DNA of 20,589 bases from Acidobacteriota bacterium. Its GTDB lineage: Bacteria; Acidobacteriota; Terriglobia; UBA7540. Below the pieces are notes generated by a model that worked only from the letters and a program-made list of their open reading frames with translations, was not told the DNA's origin and made no database searches. How positions within the stretch are numbered: the stretch's first letter is position 1; every line of letters begins with the position of its first letter. The stretch is from assembly GCA_021827245.1 (NCBI GenBank), contig JAKAWN010000070.1, forward strand, positions 1-20,589, in the 5' to 3' direction. The position numbers and the translations under genes were made by a program. Below are positions 13,348 through 20,589 of this stretch, one piece after another.

Positions 13348-15645
13348 ATGTCCGAAGAGAAATCGCCGTTACCTTCTGAGTCGCTTCCCGAACGAGCCGA
13401 TCAGCGCGCATATACTGTCTTAGATCTGCAGCGCGAGCAAGTCGATTCCTATGCCTATCTGCGCGCCTACTGGAAAATCCTCTCAAAGCGCCGCGGCACG
13501 ATCCTAACCGTGGCGATTGTGGTCACAACGCTTGTGGCCATCTATTCCTTCAAGAAGAAGCCCGTCTACCGTGCCACGGCTGAGGTGGAGGTGAATTCCG
13601 AGACGCCCGAGGTGCAATCGGTCAACAACCTCTATCAGACGGTTCCGACCGACACGATGTTTCTCCAGACGCAGGTGGATGTTCTGAACAGTGACAACTT
13701 GGCGTGGCAGACCATTCAGCAACTGAAGCTCGACCGTAACCCGGCTTTCAACCCTTCGGCCTCGAGTCGAAGGTCCAGGCCCGCCGAGACGTTGACAGCA
13801 CGACAAACGCGACTGATCGGGGCGTTCAAGGGGGCTTTGCACGTCGATCTGGTAACCGGTAGCCGGATGATCAAGGTGAGCTTTGAGAGTACCGATCCGC
13901 GCCTGGCCGCCAAGGTGGCGAACGCGGTGGTTCAGAATTACCGTGAGTACAACTTCCTGACCAAGTACGATGCCACGCGCCAAGCGTCGGGCTGGATGGG
14001 GCAGCAGCTTGATGAGCTGAAAGCCAAGGTGGAAAAGTCCCAACAAGCCCTGGTCAACTACGAGACGCAGAATTCCATCGTCAATATCAGCGGCAAAGAG
14101 AACATTGAAGAACAGCGGCTGGCGGATCTCAGCCAGGACCTGACCGTGGCCCAGAACGATCTGGCCCAGAAGGAGGCTCTTTACCAACTGGTGCAGGCAA
14201 ACCCGAAGAAGGTGGGCTTGCTGGCTGAGGACAGGTTGCTGGAGAAGATGGAGGAGAAATACGCTGATTTGAAGACCGCGTATGTGAATGCCCTGGGGCA
14301 GTACGGGCCGAAATTTCCCAATGTTGTCCGGCTGCGTGACCAAGTTGACGAAATTGAATCGCTGATTCAGCAGGAACGAAAGCTGGCGGTGGAGCGGGTT
14401 GCCCACAATTACCAGGCTTCGTTGGGCCTGGTCAAGCTGCTTGCTGCGTCGGTGGAGAACGAAAAGGCAAAGGTTGGCAATCTCAATCAACTGATGATTC
14501 AGTACGATCTTCTCAAGCACGAGTTCGACACTAACCAGCAGCTTTACGACGGCTTGCTGACCCGGGTCAAGGATGCCACTGTATCGGCAGGTCTGAGGGC
14601 CAACAATGTTCAGATCGTCGACCGTGCGCTGGTGCCTTCGGTTCCGGTGAGCCCGAAGAAGCGGCTTGACATTGCGATTGGGCTAATGGTGGGGTTGGTT
14701 CTTGGAATGACACTGGCTTTCGTCCGCGAGGTGATGGACACCTCCGTCAAGACGGCCGAGGATGTCGAACGGAGCATTGCAGAGCCCGTGCTGGGGGTGA
14801 TCCCGTCGGTTCGATCATTGCAGAAATCAAAGCCCTGGCTTGGGGGCCGGAAAAACGCGGCGCGCATGACCAACGGGAACGTGGAATGGGCGGTCCTGAA
14901 GCACCCGACGTCTGTCGTGGCGGAGTCGTATCATGCTTTACGGACGGCAATCCTCCTCTCCTCCGCTCCCCGACCGCCACAGACCGTCCTGATCACCAGC
15001 ACTCAGCCCTTTGAAGGGAAGACTTCCACGGCCTTCAATCTGGCGACGGGACTAACACAGATTGACAGGAAGGTCCTTTTTATTGACGCCGATATGCGGC
15101 GGCCGGGTCTCAAACGGCTAATTGACACTGACGGCCGGGCCGGGCTCAGCAGCGTTTTGACCGGGGCGGCCAGGCTTGATGATGCGCTGTTCCATCTGCC
15201 TGATTTGCCCAAACTCTGGTTCCTTTCGGCAGGTCCTCAGCCGCCCAACCCGGCCGACCTCCTCTCCTCAGAAATGATGGAACATCTCCTGGCGGTCTTG
15301 CGGAAGCATTTCGATAACCTGGTCATCGATACGCCGCCCGTTCTGATGGTAACCGATGCGGCTGTCCTCTCCTCCATCGTGGACGGGGTTGTCCTGGTCA
15401 CCGAAAGCCAAGTAACCGGAAGGGCTGCTCTGGCTCGGGCTCACCGCATTCTGGAAAGTGCAGGCGCAAAGATCATCGGTTGCGTGCTCAACAAACTTGA
15501 CCTCAAGAATGACGGCTACTACGGATCCTATTACCGCTACTACGGCCGTTACTACAGCGAGGAGTCTCACGGAAAGAGACTGGCGAAAGAACAACCCGCA
15601 GCTAAACCCGCGCCGGCGCCTTCAGGCACAGAGAAAGAAACTTAG
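13348..15645 (+). CDS. Wzc-like polysaccharide co-polymerase with BY-kinase domain
   Basis: Inner-membrane chain-length regulator fused to an autophosphorylating tyrosine kinase, 765 residues. The Wzz domain includes a membrane helix at about 52-68. A long periplasmic coiled-coil region and GNVR-type segment follow, with a second helix at about 439-458. The cytoplasmic kinase has Walker A STQPFEGKTS (about 551-559), Walker A' VLFIDADMRRP (about 576-586) and Walker B LVIDTPP (about 658-664). The tail carries a tyrosine cluster, YYGSYYRYYGRYY, at about 722-736 with eight tyrosines, the expected autophosphorylation site, followed by a Pro/Ala/Lys-rich end. ATG 13348 has only a loose AGGA upstream. 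A phosphatase partner (Wzb-like) is not in the window. The gene works with the Wza-like exporter and the Wzy-type polymerase. Confidence 0.92.
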   Translation: MSEEKSPLPSESLPERADQRAYTVLDLQREQVDSYAYLRAYWKILSKRRGTILTVAIVVTTLVAIYSFKKKPVYRATAEVEVNSETPEVQSVNNLYQTVPTDTMFLQTQVDVLNSDNLAWQTIQQLKLDRNPAFNPSASSRRSRPAETLTARQTRLIGAFKGALHVDLVTGSRMIKVSFESTDPRLAAKVANAVVQNYREYNFLTKYDATRQASGWMGQQLDELKAKVEKSQQALVNYETQNSIVNISGKENIEEQRLADLSQDLTVAQNDLAQKEALYQLVQANPKKVGLLAEDRLLEKMEEKYADLKTAYVNALGQYGPKFPNVVRLRDQVDEIESLIQQERKLAVERVAHNYQASLGLVKLLAASVENEKAKVGNLNQLMIQYDLLKHEFDTNQQLYDGLLTRVKDATVSAGLRANNVQIVDRALVPSVPVSPKKRLDIAIGLMVGLVLGMTLAFVREVMDTSVKTAEDVERSIAEPVLGVIPSVRSLQKSKPWLGGRKNAARMTNGNVEWAVLKHPTSVVAESYHALRTAILLSSAPRPPQTVLITSTQPFEGKTSTAFNLATGLTQIDRKVLFIDADMRRPGLKRLIDTDGRAGLSSVLTGAARLDDALFHLPDLPKLWFLSAGPQPPNPADLLSSEMMEHLLAVLRKHFDNLVIDTPPVLMVTDAAVLSSIVDGVVLVTESQVTGRAALARAHRILESAGAKIIGCVLNKLDLKNDGYYGSYYRYYGRYYSEESHGKRLAKEQPAAKPAPAPSGTEKET

Positions 15646-15706
15646 GACAAGGTGAGCCTCAAATTTCCTTGCCATTGATTGCCCGGGTTTCTTACCGACT
15701 TCCAAA

Positions 15707-17083
15707 TTGAAAACCAGGTTCTTTTCAGGCGACGGTCCGAGTTTGGCCCATCCCTTCCGGGAGGGACCCATCGATTTCCGCCTCCGGTCGCGAGGCTTAA
15801 AGCTGGCGCTGATCCTGGTTGTGGGGATCCCTGCCGTGATGATTGCCTTTAAGGTCACTCGGATTGCGATGGCGGCAAAGCTGGCGAGCCGGGCGAAGAT
15901 CGAGGACCTTCAGCAAGCCATTGCGCTCGATCCTGGCAATGCTGCCTATTACGACAAATTGGGGTCAATTTACGCTTATTCATTCGACCAGGGTAACCTT
16001 CGGGACGCGGTCAAGTTCCTGCGGAAAGCTACTGAATTGAATCCGCGGCAGGCGCTCTATTGGTCGGATCTGGCCCAGGTTTGCGACACTTTGAACGATA
16101 CGGCGTGTTCCAATTCTGCTATCGAGCAGGCACTGAGGCTAGGTCCCATGACACCGCGATTTGAATGGCAGGCTGGCAATCATTACCTCGAGATCGGGCA
16201 AATCAGCGATGCGTTGGACCACTTCCGACGACTGCTAGCCCTTGACGACACGTACGCTCAACCGGTCTTTAGGATCAGCTCGAACGCAGTGGGCAATCTC
16301 GAAACTGTCTATCAAAGGGTTCTACCTTCACACGCCAGTCCACAATTGAAACTCGCGTATCTGGATTTTGTCATCGCCCGGGGCGATGTTGATTTTGCCA
16401 ACCAGGTGTGGAAACAGGTTTCTTCCGAAGGCCTCTCCTGCAAGTTCGCGGAGGTAGAACCCTACCTGGATCGGCTGATCAATTCGAACGATATCCAGCA
16501 GGCGGCGAAGGTCTGGTCCGCTCTTGTGCAGGCCGATGTGATTGCCAAACAGGCAAATCAGGGGAGAAGAAACCTTGTTTACAACGGCGGCTTTGAGCAC
16601 TCTCCTCTGAATGCCGGATTTGGGTGGCACGACCCCAACACGCCTTATGTTGAAACTGACTTTCGGGACCCTTCGGCATATCAGGGCTCCCGCTGCCTGC
16701 GGGTGGATTACGCCGCCGGTCAGAACCTTGAATCGGAACCCGTTTACGAACTGGTGCCAGTTGAACCTGACCGAACCTATCGGTTGCGGGCGTATGTTCG
16801 TTCGGACCACATCACCTCCGACAGCGGGCCGCGCCTGCGTGTCGTGGACGCGGAATGCCCCACCTGCCTGAATGTCTCGACAGTCACGACCGTCGGAACG
16901 ACGCCCTGGCACCCGGTGACTCTGGACTTCACGACTGGAGCCAGGACCCGCCTGATTCGGCTTTCTGTGTGGCGGTCGCGGAGCTGGACATTCCCGATGG
17001 AGATCAGCGGCAGCTTCTGGCTGGATGATGTGTCCATCGTAGCTCTGAAATCTGCGCGAAGGGAGACCGCTTCGGTGCGCTGA
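15707..17083 (+). CDS. Membrane-anchored TPR protein with C-terminal carbohydrate-binding-like domain
   Basis: Probably an accessory scaffold of polysaccharide synthesis. One membrane helix (about 31-50, KLALILVVGIPAVMIAFKV) follows a basic N-terminus and places the rest in the periplasm. Residues 60-190 hold three to four TPR-like helical pairs (AIALDPGNAAYYDKLGSIY, ATELNPRQALYWSDLAQV). Residues about 287-450 resemble a beta-jelly-roll carbohydrate-binding module of the CBM4/9 type, beginning with NLVYNGGFEHSPLNAGFGW and ending with FWLDDVSIV. The start is uncertain: TTG 15707 is the only standard start before the helix in an open frame reaching back to 15656, and it has no clear ribosome binding site. 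The gene sits between the kinase and polymerase genes, only two bases before the latter. I do not know a characterised homologue. Confidence 0.8.
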   Translation: MKTRFFSGDGPSLAHPFREGPIDFRLRSRGLKLALILVVGIPAVMIAFKVTRIAMAAKLASRAKIEDLQQAIALDPGNAAYYDKLGSIYAYSFDQGNLRDAVKFLRKATELNPRQALYWSDLAQVCDTLNDTACSNSAIEQALRLGPMTPRFEWQAGNHYLEIGQISDALDHFRRLLALDDTYAQPVFRISSNAVGNLETVYQRVLPSHASPQLKLAYLDFVIARGDVDFANQVWKQVSSEGLSCKFAEVEPYLDRLINSNDIQQAAKVWSALVQADVIAKQANQGRRNLVYNGGFEHSPLNAGFGWHDPNTPYVETDFRDPSAYQGSRCLRVDYAAGQNLESEPVYELVPVEPDRTYRLRAYVRSDHITSDSGPRLRVVDAECPTCLNVSTVTTVGTTPWHPVTLDFTTGARTRLIRLSVWRSRSWTFPMEISGSFWLDDVSIVALKSARRETASVR

Positions 17084-17085
17084 CC

Positions 17086-18441
17086 ATGGCCACGCCAGCT
17101 GCTCCGACAAGCTTTGTAAGGATTGCGCCTGAAACGGAGGAAGTCGACAAGCAGCTTCCTTCCGTTCTCTTCTCGATTACCAGATGGGGGCTGATTGCTG
17201 GGTTGTTGGCCGCGCCGCTGGCTTTTGGCGCAGTCCAGACCTGGGCGTGGTGTGCGCTGCTGGTTGTCTCCCTCGCCCTTTTTTTGCTCTGGGCGATTGC
17301 AAACGCACAGCAGGGAATTCTGAGAATCCGTTGGACACCCCTTTACATACCTGCAACTTTGTTTCTGGCTCTTGCAAGTGTGCAATATTACGGCGGCTTC
17401 ACGTTCGACCGTTACGCCACGCAGGATGCGATCTACAGCGTGGTGACGGCCCTGATCTTCTTCTTCCTTGCCGGACAGCTCTTTGGTGAAGCGCCGAGGG
17501 CTGTATGGAGGGGGCTTGGGCTGGTAGTAACGCTCTATGCCTTTTCCATGGGGTTGTTCGCCATTGTGCAATTCTTCTCCAGCCACAACCTCATTTACTG
17601 GACCGTAAGAAGCCATGGGTCTACCTTCGGTCCATACGTTAACCGTGACGATTACGCAGGACTAATGGAGATGATGATCCCCATCGCTGCGACATATGTG
17701 TTTTCCCGGTCGCGCAGCGATCCCCAGCGATTGGTCCTGGCCTTCAGCCTTTGTGTTCCCGTGGCCTCGGTGCTGCTCTCGGGCTCACGGGGAGGGCTTA
17801 TTTCTCTGCTGGTGGAGACCCTGATCATGGGCGGGATTCTGTGGCGGCAACGTTTAGGCGAGGGGAGCGGCTACTTTGAAGCGATGTTCGTGCTTGGTAT
17901 CACCGCAGTGGCGCTGCTCTTCTTCTGGATGGCTCCGAATCGAATCGAGAAGCGTTTGGCAGCACTGGCCAATGTGACCCAAACAGTCGAGGTAAGCTAT
18001 GCCCAGAGGAAACTCGCTGCGCTCGATACGCTGCATATTTTCCGGGACCACCCGTGGATCGGAACGGGGCTCGGCAGCTTCGAGACCGTCTTCCCCCAAT
18101 ATCAGACTTTCCCGACCAACCTCGTTTGGACGCACGCCCACAACGACTACGCGGAGGCGCTGGCGGAAACAGGCCTGGCGGGAGGAATCCTGATCGTTCT
18201 TGCATTGGTTCTCTTCTTCAAACGCGCCTTCAGGGACCTGCGTCACCGGCTTCGCAACGAAGCCGGTTGGATCCAGTTGGGGGCAGCGCTCGGCTGCTGC
18301 GCCCTGCTCGTTCACAGTTTTGCCGATTTTAATCTCCACATTCCGGCCAACGCGGCGTGTTTCGCCCTCCTCGCAGGTCTTGCGACGCTCTCCACACCGC
18401 CAGCGCGCACCAGACCGGAAACCAGACATTCGCCGCATTAA
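17086..18441 (+). CDS. Wzy/O-antigen ligase-family membrane protein (polysaccharide polymerase)
   Basis: Integral inner-membrane protein of 451 residues with about ten to twelve hydrophobic segments and a Wzy_C (O-antigen ligase) domain. Its two typical sites are visible. One is STFGPYVNRDDYAGL at about 179-193. The other lies in the large periplasmic loop, with Arg-containing positions and HAHNDYAEALAETG around 350-363; the H-x-HND-E-x-x-x-E-x-G type signature is diagnostic. In a cluster with Wza- and Wzc-like proteins it most probably polymerises lipid-linked repeat units in the periplasm. Ligation of chains to another acceptor is the alternative, because the fold is shared. ATG 17086 begins two bases after the TPR gene, showing coupled expression. 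The C-terminus is short and polar. Confidence 0.88.
   Translation: MATPAAPTSFVRIAPETEEVDKQLPSVLFSITRWGLIAGLLAAPLAFGAVQTWAWCALLVVSLALFLLWAIANAQQGILRIRWTPLYIPATLFLALASVQYYGGFTFDRYATQDAIYSVVTALIFFFLAGQLFGEAPRAVWRGLGLVVTLYAFSMGLFAIVQFFSSHNLIYWTVRSHGSTFGPYVNRDDYAGLMEMMIPIAATYVFSRSRSDPQRLVLAFSLCVPVASVLLSGSRGGLISLLVETLIMGGILWRQRLGEGSGYFEAMFVLGITAVALLFFWMAPNRIEKRLAALANVTQTVEVSYAQRKLAALDTLHIFRDHPWIGTGLGSFETVFPQYQTFPTNLVWTHAHNDYAEALAETGLAGGILIVLALVLFFKRAFRDLRHRLRNEAGWIQLGAALGCCALLVHSFADFNLHIPANAACFALLAGLATLSTPPARTRPETRHSPH
18245..18267. repeat. Perfect 10-bp inverted repeat inside the Wzy-like gene
   Basis: ACCGGCTTCG (18245-18254), loop CAA, CGAAGCCGGT (18258-18267). The stem is perfect and GC-rich and would form a stable RNA hairpin about 180 bases before the stop codon. 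It encodes an ordinary cytoplasmic-loop sequence (RHRLRNEAGW) and no T-run follows. Confidence 0.5.
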
Positions 18442-18559
18442 TACTGGGAGTTAAATACTCTGGCTATCGCAACCGAGAACACGACAGGCAGAGCACAACA
18501 GGCAGAGTCAGCAATTTTATGAACACTTCTAATTTGAATATCCATGCACAGGAGGAAGT
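18442..18559 (+). promoter_or_regulatory. Leader of the epimerase gene with short direct repeat and strong ribosome binding site
   Basis: This 118-base gap holds ACAGGCAGAG twice, at 18484-18493 and 18498-18507 (14-base period). It ends with AGGAGG at 18550-18555, which fixes ATG 18560 as the start. The lower half is A/T-rich (CAATTTTATGAACAC, AATTTGAATAT), but no good -35/-10 pair was found. It is longer than the other gaps in the operon, so a separate transcript start is possible. Confidence 0.4.
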
Positions 18560-19624
18560 ATGAACTGGAAAAACAAAAACGTCCTGGTAACGGGCGGTGC
18601 GTCCTTCATTGGCTCAACGCTGGTCGATGCGCTGCTTGATCGCGGGGCCGAGGTCCGGGTTATCGACAACCTTAGCAGTGGGAAGCTGGAAAACATTGAA
18701 GCCAAAGTTGCTTCGGGATCTGTGGACTTTCGCCAGCAGGATCTCCTTGAGCCGGGTGTGGCCGAGCAAGCAGTCAAGAACATGGACGTCGTTTTCCATT
18801 TGGCCGCCGATCACGGAGGCCGAGGCTATGTCGATCTTCACCAAGCTGCCTGCGCCACAAACCTCGCCCTGGACGGCATGCTTTTCCACGCCTGTCACAA
18901 GGAAGGCGTGGAAAAGGTCGTCTACGCGTCTTCGGGGTGTGTCTATCCGAACTTCCTGCAGACCGACCCGAAGGAAATACTCTACCTGACGGAGGACAAG
19001 GTCGGTCCGCCTTACGATGCCGACAATATGTACGGCTGGGCCAAGCTCATGAGTGAGATGACACTGAAAGCCTACTACAAGGACTGGGGCATGAAGTCGG
19101 CTTCGCTTCGCTACTTCACGGTTTACGGAAAACGCGGACACGAAAACCATGCGGTCATTGCGATGATCGCCCGGGCTTTCATCCGGCAGGATCCCTTTGA
19201 AGTCTGGGGTAACGGCGAGCAGATCCGCAACTGGACGCATGTTGATGACATCGTGTCCGGAACGATTCTGGCCGCGGAGAAGATTGATGATGCAACAGCG
19301 GTCAACCTCGGGACCATGGAGCGCACCCGCGTGATCGACGCGGTCCAGGAAACGCTGCACTATGCGGGCTACCACCCTCGCATCGAGTTCCATCCCGAGA
19401 TGCCGGTCGGGCCGATGAACCGCGTGGCTGACAACTCGCTTGCCCGCAAGCTGCTCGGCTGGGAACCCAAGGTGAGGTTCATGGACGGGCTGCGGCAGAC
19501 GGCCGACTGGTATTTCTCGACCAGAGACCGTGCCCAGGTCAGTGCCACCCTGCAGTCACTGCTCACCGAGCGTACCCTGCACGCGGCGCCGGTGCAAGTC
19601 TCGGTTTCTGCGGCGCGCGGGTAA
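18560..19624 (+). CDS. NAD-dependent epimerase, GDP-mannose 3,5-epimerase-like (extended SDR)
   Basis: Cytoplasmic nucleotide-sugar enzyme of 354 residues. The Rossmann nucleotide site is TGGASFIG (11-18), followed by VIDNLSSG. LAADHGGRGY (about 81-90) resembles the ADMGGMG region of GDP-mannose 3,5-epimerase. The active-site strand is SSGCVYP (124-130), with Cys127 where that enzyme has its catalytic Cys, and YGWAK (158-162) is the YxxxK pair. RYFTVYGKRGHENHA, VWGNGEQIRNWTHVDD and the DNSLARKLLGW end are also of that type. The product would be GDP-L-galactose or a related sugar donor for the polymer. Other SDR activities (UDP-glucose 4-epimerase-like or dehydratase) cannot be excluded. AGGAGG precedes ATG 18560. 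The tail of about 35 residues is variable. Confidence 0.87.
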   Translation: MNWKNKNVLVTGGASFIGSTLVDALLDRGAEVRVIDNLSSGKLENIEAKVASGSVDFRQQDLLEPGVAEQAVKNMDVVFHLAADHGGRGYVDLHQAACATNLALDGMLFHACHKEGVEKVVYASSGCVYPNFLQTDPKEILYLTEDKVGPPYDADNMYGWAKLMSEMTLKAYYKDWGMKSASLRYFTVYGKRGHENHAVIAMIARAFIRQDPFEVWGNGEQIRNWTHVDDIVSGTILAAEKIDDATAVNLGTMERTRVIDAVQETLHYAGYHPRIEFHPEMPVGPMNRVADNSLARKLLGWEPKVRFMDGLRQTADWYFSTRDRAQVSATLQSLLTERTLHAAPVQVSVSAARG

Positions 19625-19898
19625 ATTCTACGCGGTGTGCCGCCAACCAACAGAATTGCCGAAAAGGGCTAATTTATGACTGTTAGAATCTTAGCAAGTG
19701 ACGTAATATGAATGACTTACAAATCGCATCCGATTTTCGTGCGAAAATCCCATCCGTCCCATTCTGGCCTGTCGGGGCAGTCGATAGCCTATACCTAGAG
19801 GCTCTACAACCCGGCTGGCCAAAGGGCGTTCTCCCGTTACGGCCCCCTCGAACGCGGCCGGGCTCGAAGTTACGAGGGACGAGACGGAAAACTCTACA
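19625..19898. other. Intergenic gap with an inverted repeat, before the UDP-GlcNAc 2-epimerase gene
   Basis: A 274-base gap, the largest within the cluster. A 64-codon frame (19708-19902) runs through it but overlaps the next start, is Pro/Arg-rich and has no ribosome binding site, so I do not call it. It contains the palindrome at 19732-19749 (listed separately). No promoter or terminator with a T-run was recognised. Confidence 0.45.
19732..19749. repeat. Perfect 18-bp palindrome GATTTTCG-TG-CGAAAATC
   Basis: Two perfect 8-base arms surround a 2-base centre, 150 bases before the next start codon. The size fits an operator for a dimeric regulator. A short hairpin is the alternative, but the A/T-rich stem is weak and no T-run follows. 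Confidence 0.5.
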
Positions 19899-20589
19899 AT
19901 GAAAGTAATCGTTGCCATCGGCACGCGGCCGGAAGCCATCAAGCTGGCGCCCGTTGTCCAGGCGCTTCAATCGAGTCCGGATTTGTTTACCACTCAGGTC
20001 TGCCTTACCGCGCAGCACCGTGAAATGCTCGATCAGGTCCTCAGCATTTTTGCGATTCAGCCGGCTTTTGACCTAAACCTCATGACACCAGGGCAAACGC
20101 TGGGCGGATTTGCCTCGCGGGGCCTGGCGGAATTGGACGCCCTATTCCGGGCCGAAGAGCCCGATCTCGTCCTGGTGCAAGGAGACACCACCACCAGTTT
20201 TGTCGCGGCGCTAGCGGCCTTTTACAACCACGCCAAGGTCGCCCATGTGGAAGCCGGCCTGCGCTCCTTTGACAAGCGGGCGCCCTTCCCTGAGGAGATT
20301 AACCGCATCCTCACCTCGAACCTTGCGGACCTGCATTTTGCTCCCACGCCGGCGGCCCGGGAAAATCTTCTCCGCGAGGGCATCGCGCCGGACCGCATCC
20401 ACATAACCGGGAACACGGTGGTTGACGCGGTTCACGACATCGCCGCCCGTCTGGCCACCCGGACATTGATTCCTCCCCTGGCGGCGCATTTCCCCGAGCT
20501 TCCTCCGCGTTATGTTCTCGTCACCGCGCATCGCAGAGAAAACCATGGCGAGCGGTTGAAACACATTTTTGAAGCGGTCCGGGAGCTGG
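19899..20589 (+). CDS. wecB: UDP-N-acetylglucosamine 2-epimerase, WecB-like (3' end outside window)
   Basis: Converts UDP-GlcNAc to UDP-ManNAc in the cytoplasm, supplying a sugar donor for surface polysaccharide. About 230 of the usual roughly 370 residues are visible. The frame remains open to the window end. Family motifs appear in order: GTRPEAIKLAP at the N-terminus (residues 8-18), TAQHREMLDQVL, VLVQGDTTT, VAHVEAGLRS, FPEEINR, ITGNTVVDAV and TAHRRENHG. The TGQHREM motif has Ala in place of Gly here (LTAQHREM). ATG 19899 directly precedes the conserved KVIVAIGTRPE, so the start is secure, although the ribosome binding site is poor. A UDP-ManNAc dehydrogenase (WecC-like) or glycosyltransferases would be expected further right. 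Confidence 0.93.
   Translation, partial: MKVIVAIGTRPEAIKLAPVVQALQSSPDLFTTQVCLTAQHREMLDQVLSIFAIQPAFDLNLMTPGQTLGGFASRGLAELDALFRAEEPDLVLVQGDTTTSFVAALAAFYNHAKVAHVEAGLRSFDKRAPFPEEINRILTSNLADLHFAPTPAARENLLREGIAPDRIHITGNTVVDAVHDIAARLATRTLIPPLAAHFPELPPRYVLVTAHRRENHGERLKHIFEAVREL

Noticed and set aside
13504..14520. Long minus-strand frame opposite the Wzc-like gene
   Set aside because: The + strand product has a complete set of family motifs. The antisense frame is Leu/His/Arg-rich shadow sequence.
19708..19902. 64-codon frame before the UDP-GlcNAc 2-epimerase gene
   Set aside because: It has no ribosome binding site, Pro/Arg-rich low-complexity content, spans a palindrome and overlaps the secure start of the next gene.

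Overview
The window comes from a Gram-negative bacterium: it encodes an outer-membrane efflux lipoprotein and a Wza-type polysaccharide exporter. Moderately high GC and the combination of a cytidylate-kinase-like protein, a UpxY/NusG-like antiterminator and a TPR/Wzy pair suggest a soil-type lineage such as Acidobacteriota. That placement is an inference from gene content, not a proven assignment. All convincing intact genes lie on the + strand. I found no rRNA, intact tRNA, CRISPR array, transposase or integrase gene, and no convincing rho-independent terminator.

1-1967 is a sparse, partly decayed segment. It holds the end of a coiled-coil protein, an orphan single-pass membrane protein (836-1339) and a minus-strand relic of an ABC-2 permease C-terminus (1441-1665). 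1968-6533 is a compact four-gene export operon with overlapping or nearly touching genes: FtsX/DevC-like permease, ATPase, HlyD-like adaptor and NodT-type outer-membrane factor. Together these can form a tripartite envelope-spanning ABC efflux pump. A cytidylate-kinase-like protein follows (6602-7216). 7349-8819 encodes the ATPase and permease of a ZnuC/ZnuB-type metal ABC importer with no substrate-binding protein nearby.

8820-9703 has no gene. It contains a 3' half of a tRNA-Gly on the minus strand (8889-8938), the kind of scar left when an element integrates into a tRNA gene. Its orientation places any island to the right, so the regulator and the polysaccharide cluster may lie inside it. 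A well-formed sigma70-type promoter (9526-9554) precedes a LuxR-family regulator (9704-10441). That regulator's receiver domain lacks the phospho-acceptor aspartate and carries a 54-bp in-frame tandem duplication.

10442-11107 is a repeat-rich intergenic region with a 3.5-copy array of about 34-36 bp, a hairpin and a pair of direct repeats just before the next gene. From 11108 to the end lies an exopolysaccharide or capsule cluster. It contains a PilZ protein (possible c-di-GMP input), a NusG/UpxY-like antiterminator (long-operon expression), a Wza-like outer-membrane exporter, a Wzc-like co-polymerase with tyrosine kinase, a membrane-anchored TPR protein with a C-terminal carbohydrate-binding-like domain, a Wzy/O-antigen-ligase-type polymerase, a GDP-mannose 3,5-epimerase-like SDR, and a WecB-type UDP-GlcNAc 2-epimerase cut by the window end. 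Flippase and glycosyltransferases are not in the window and would be expected further right. The most unusual features are the tRNA scar, the array upstream of the cluster and the degenerate-receiver regulator.
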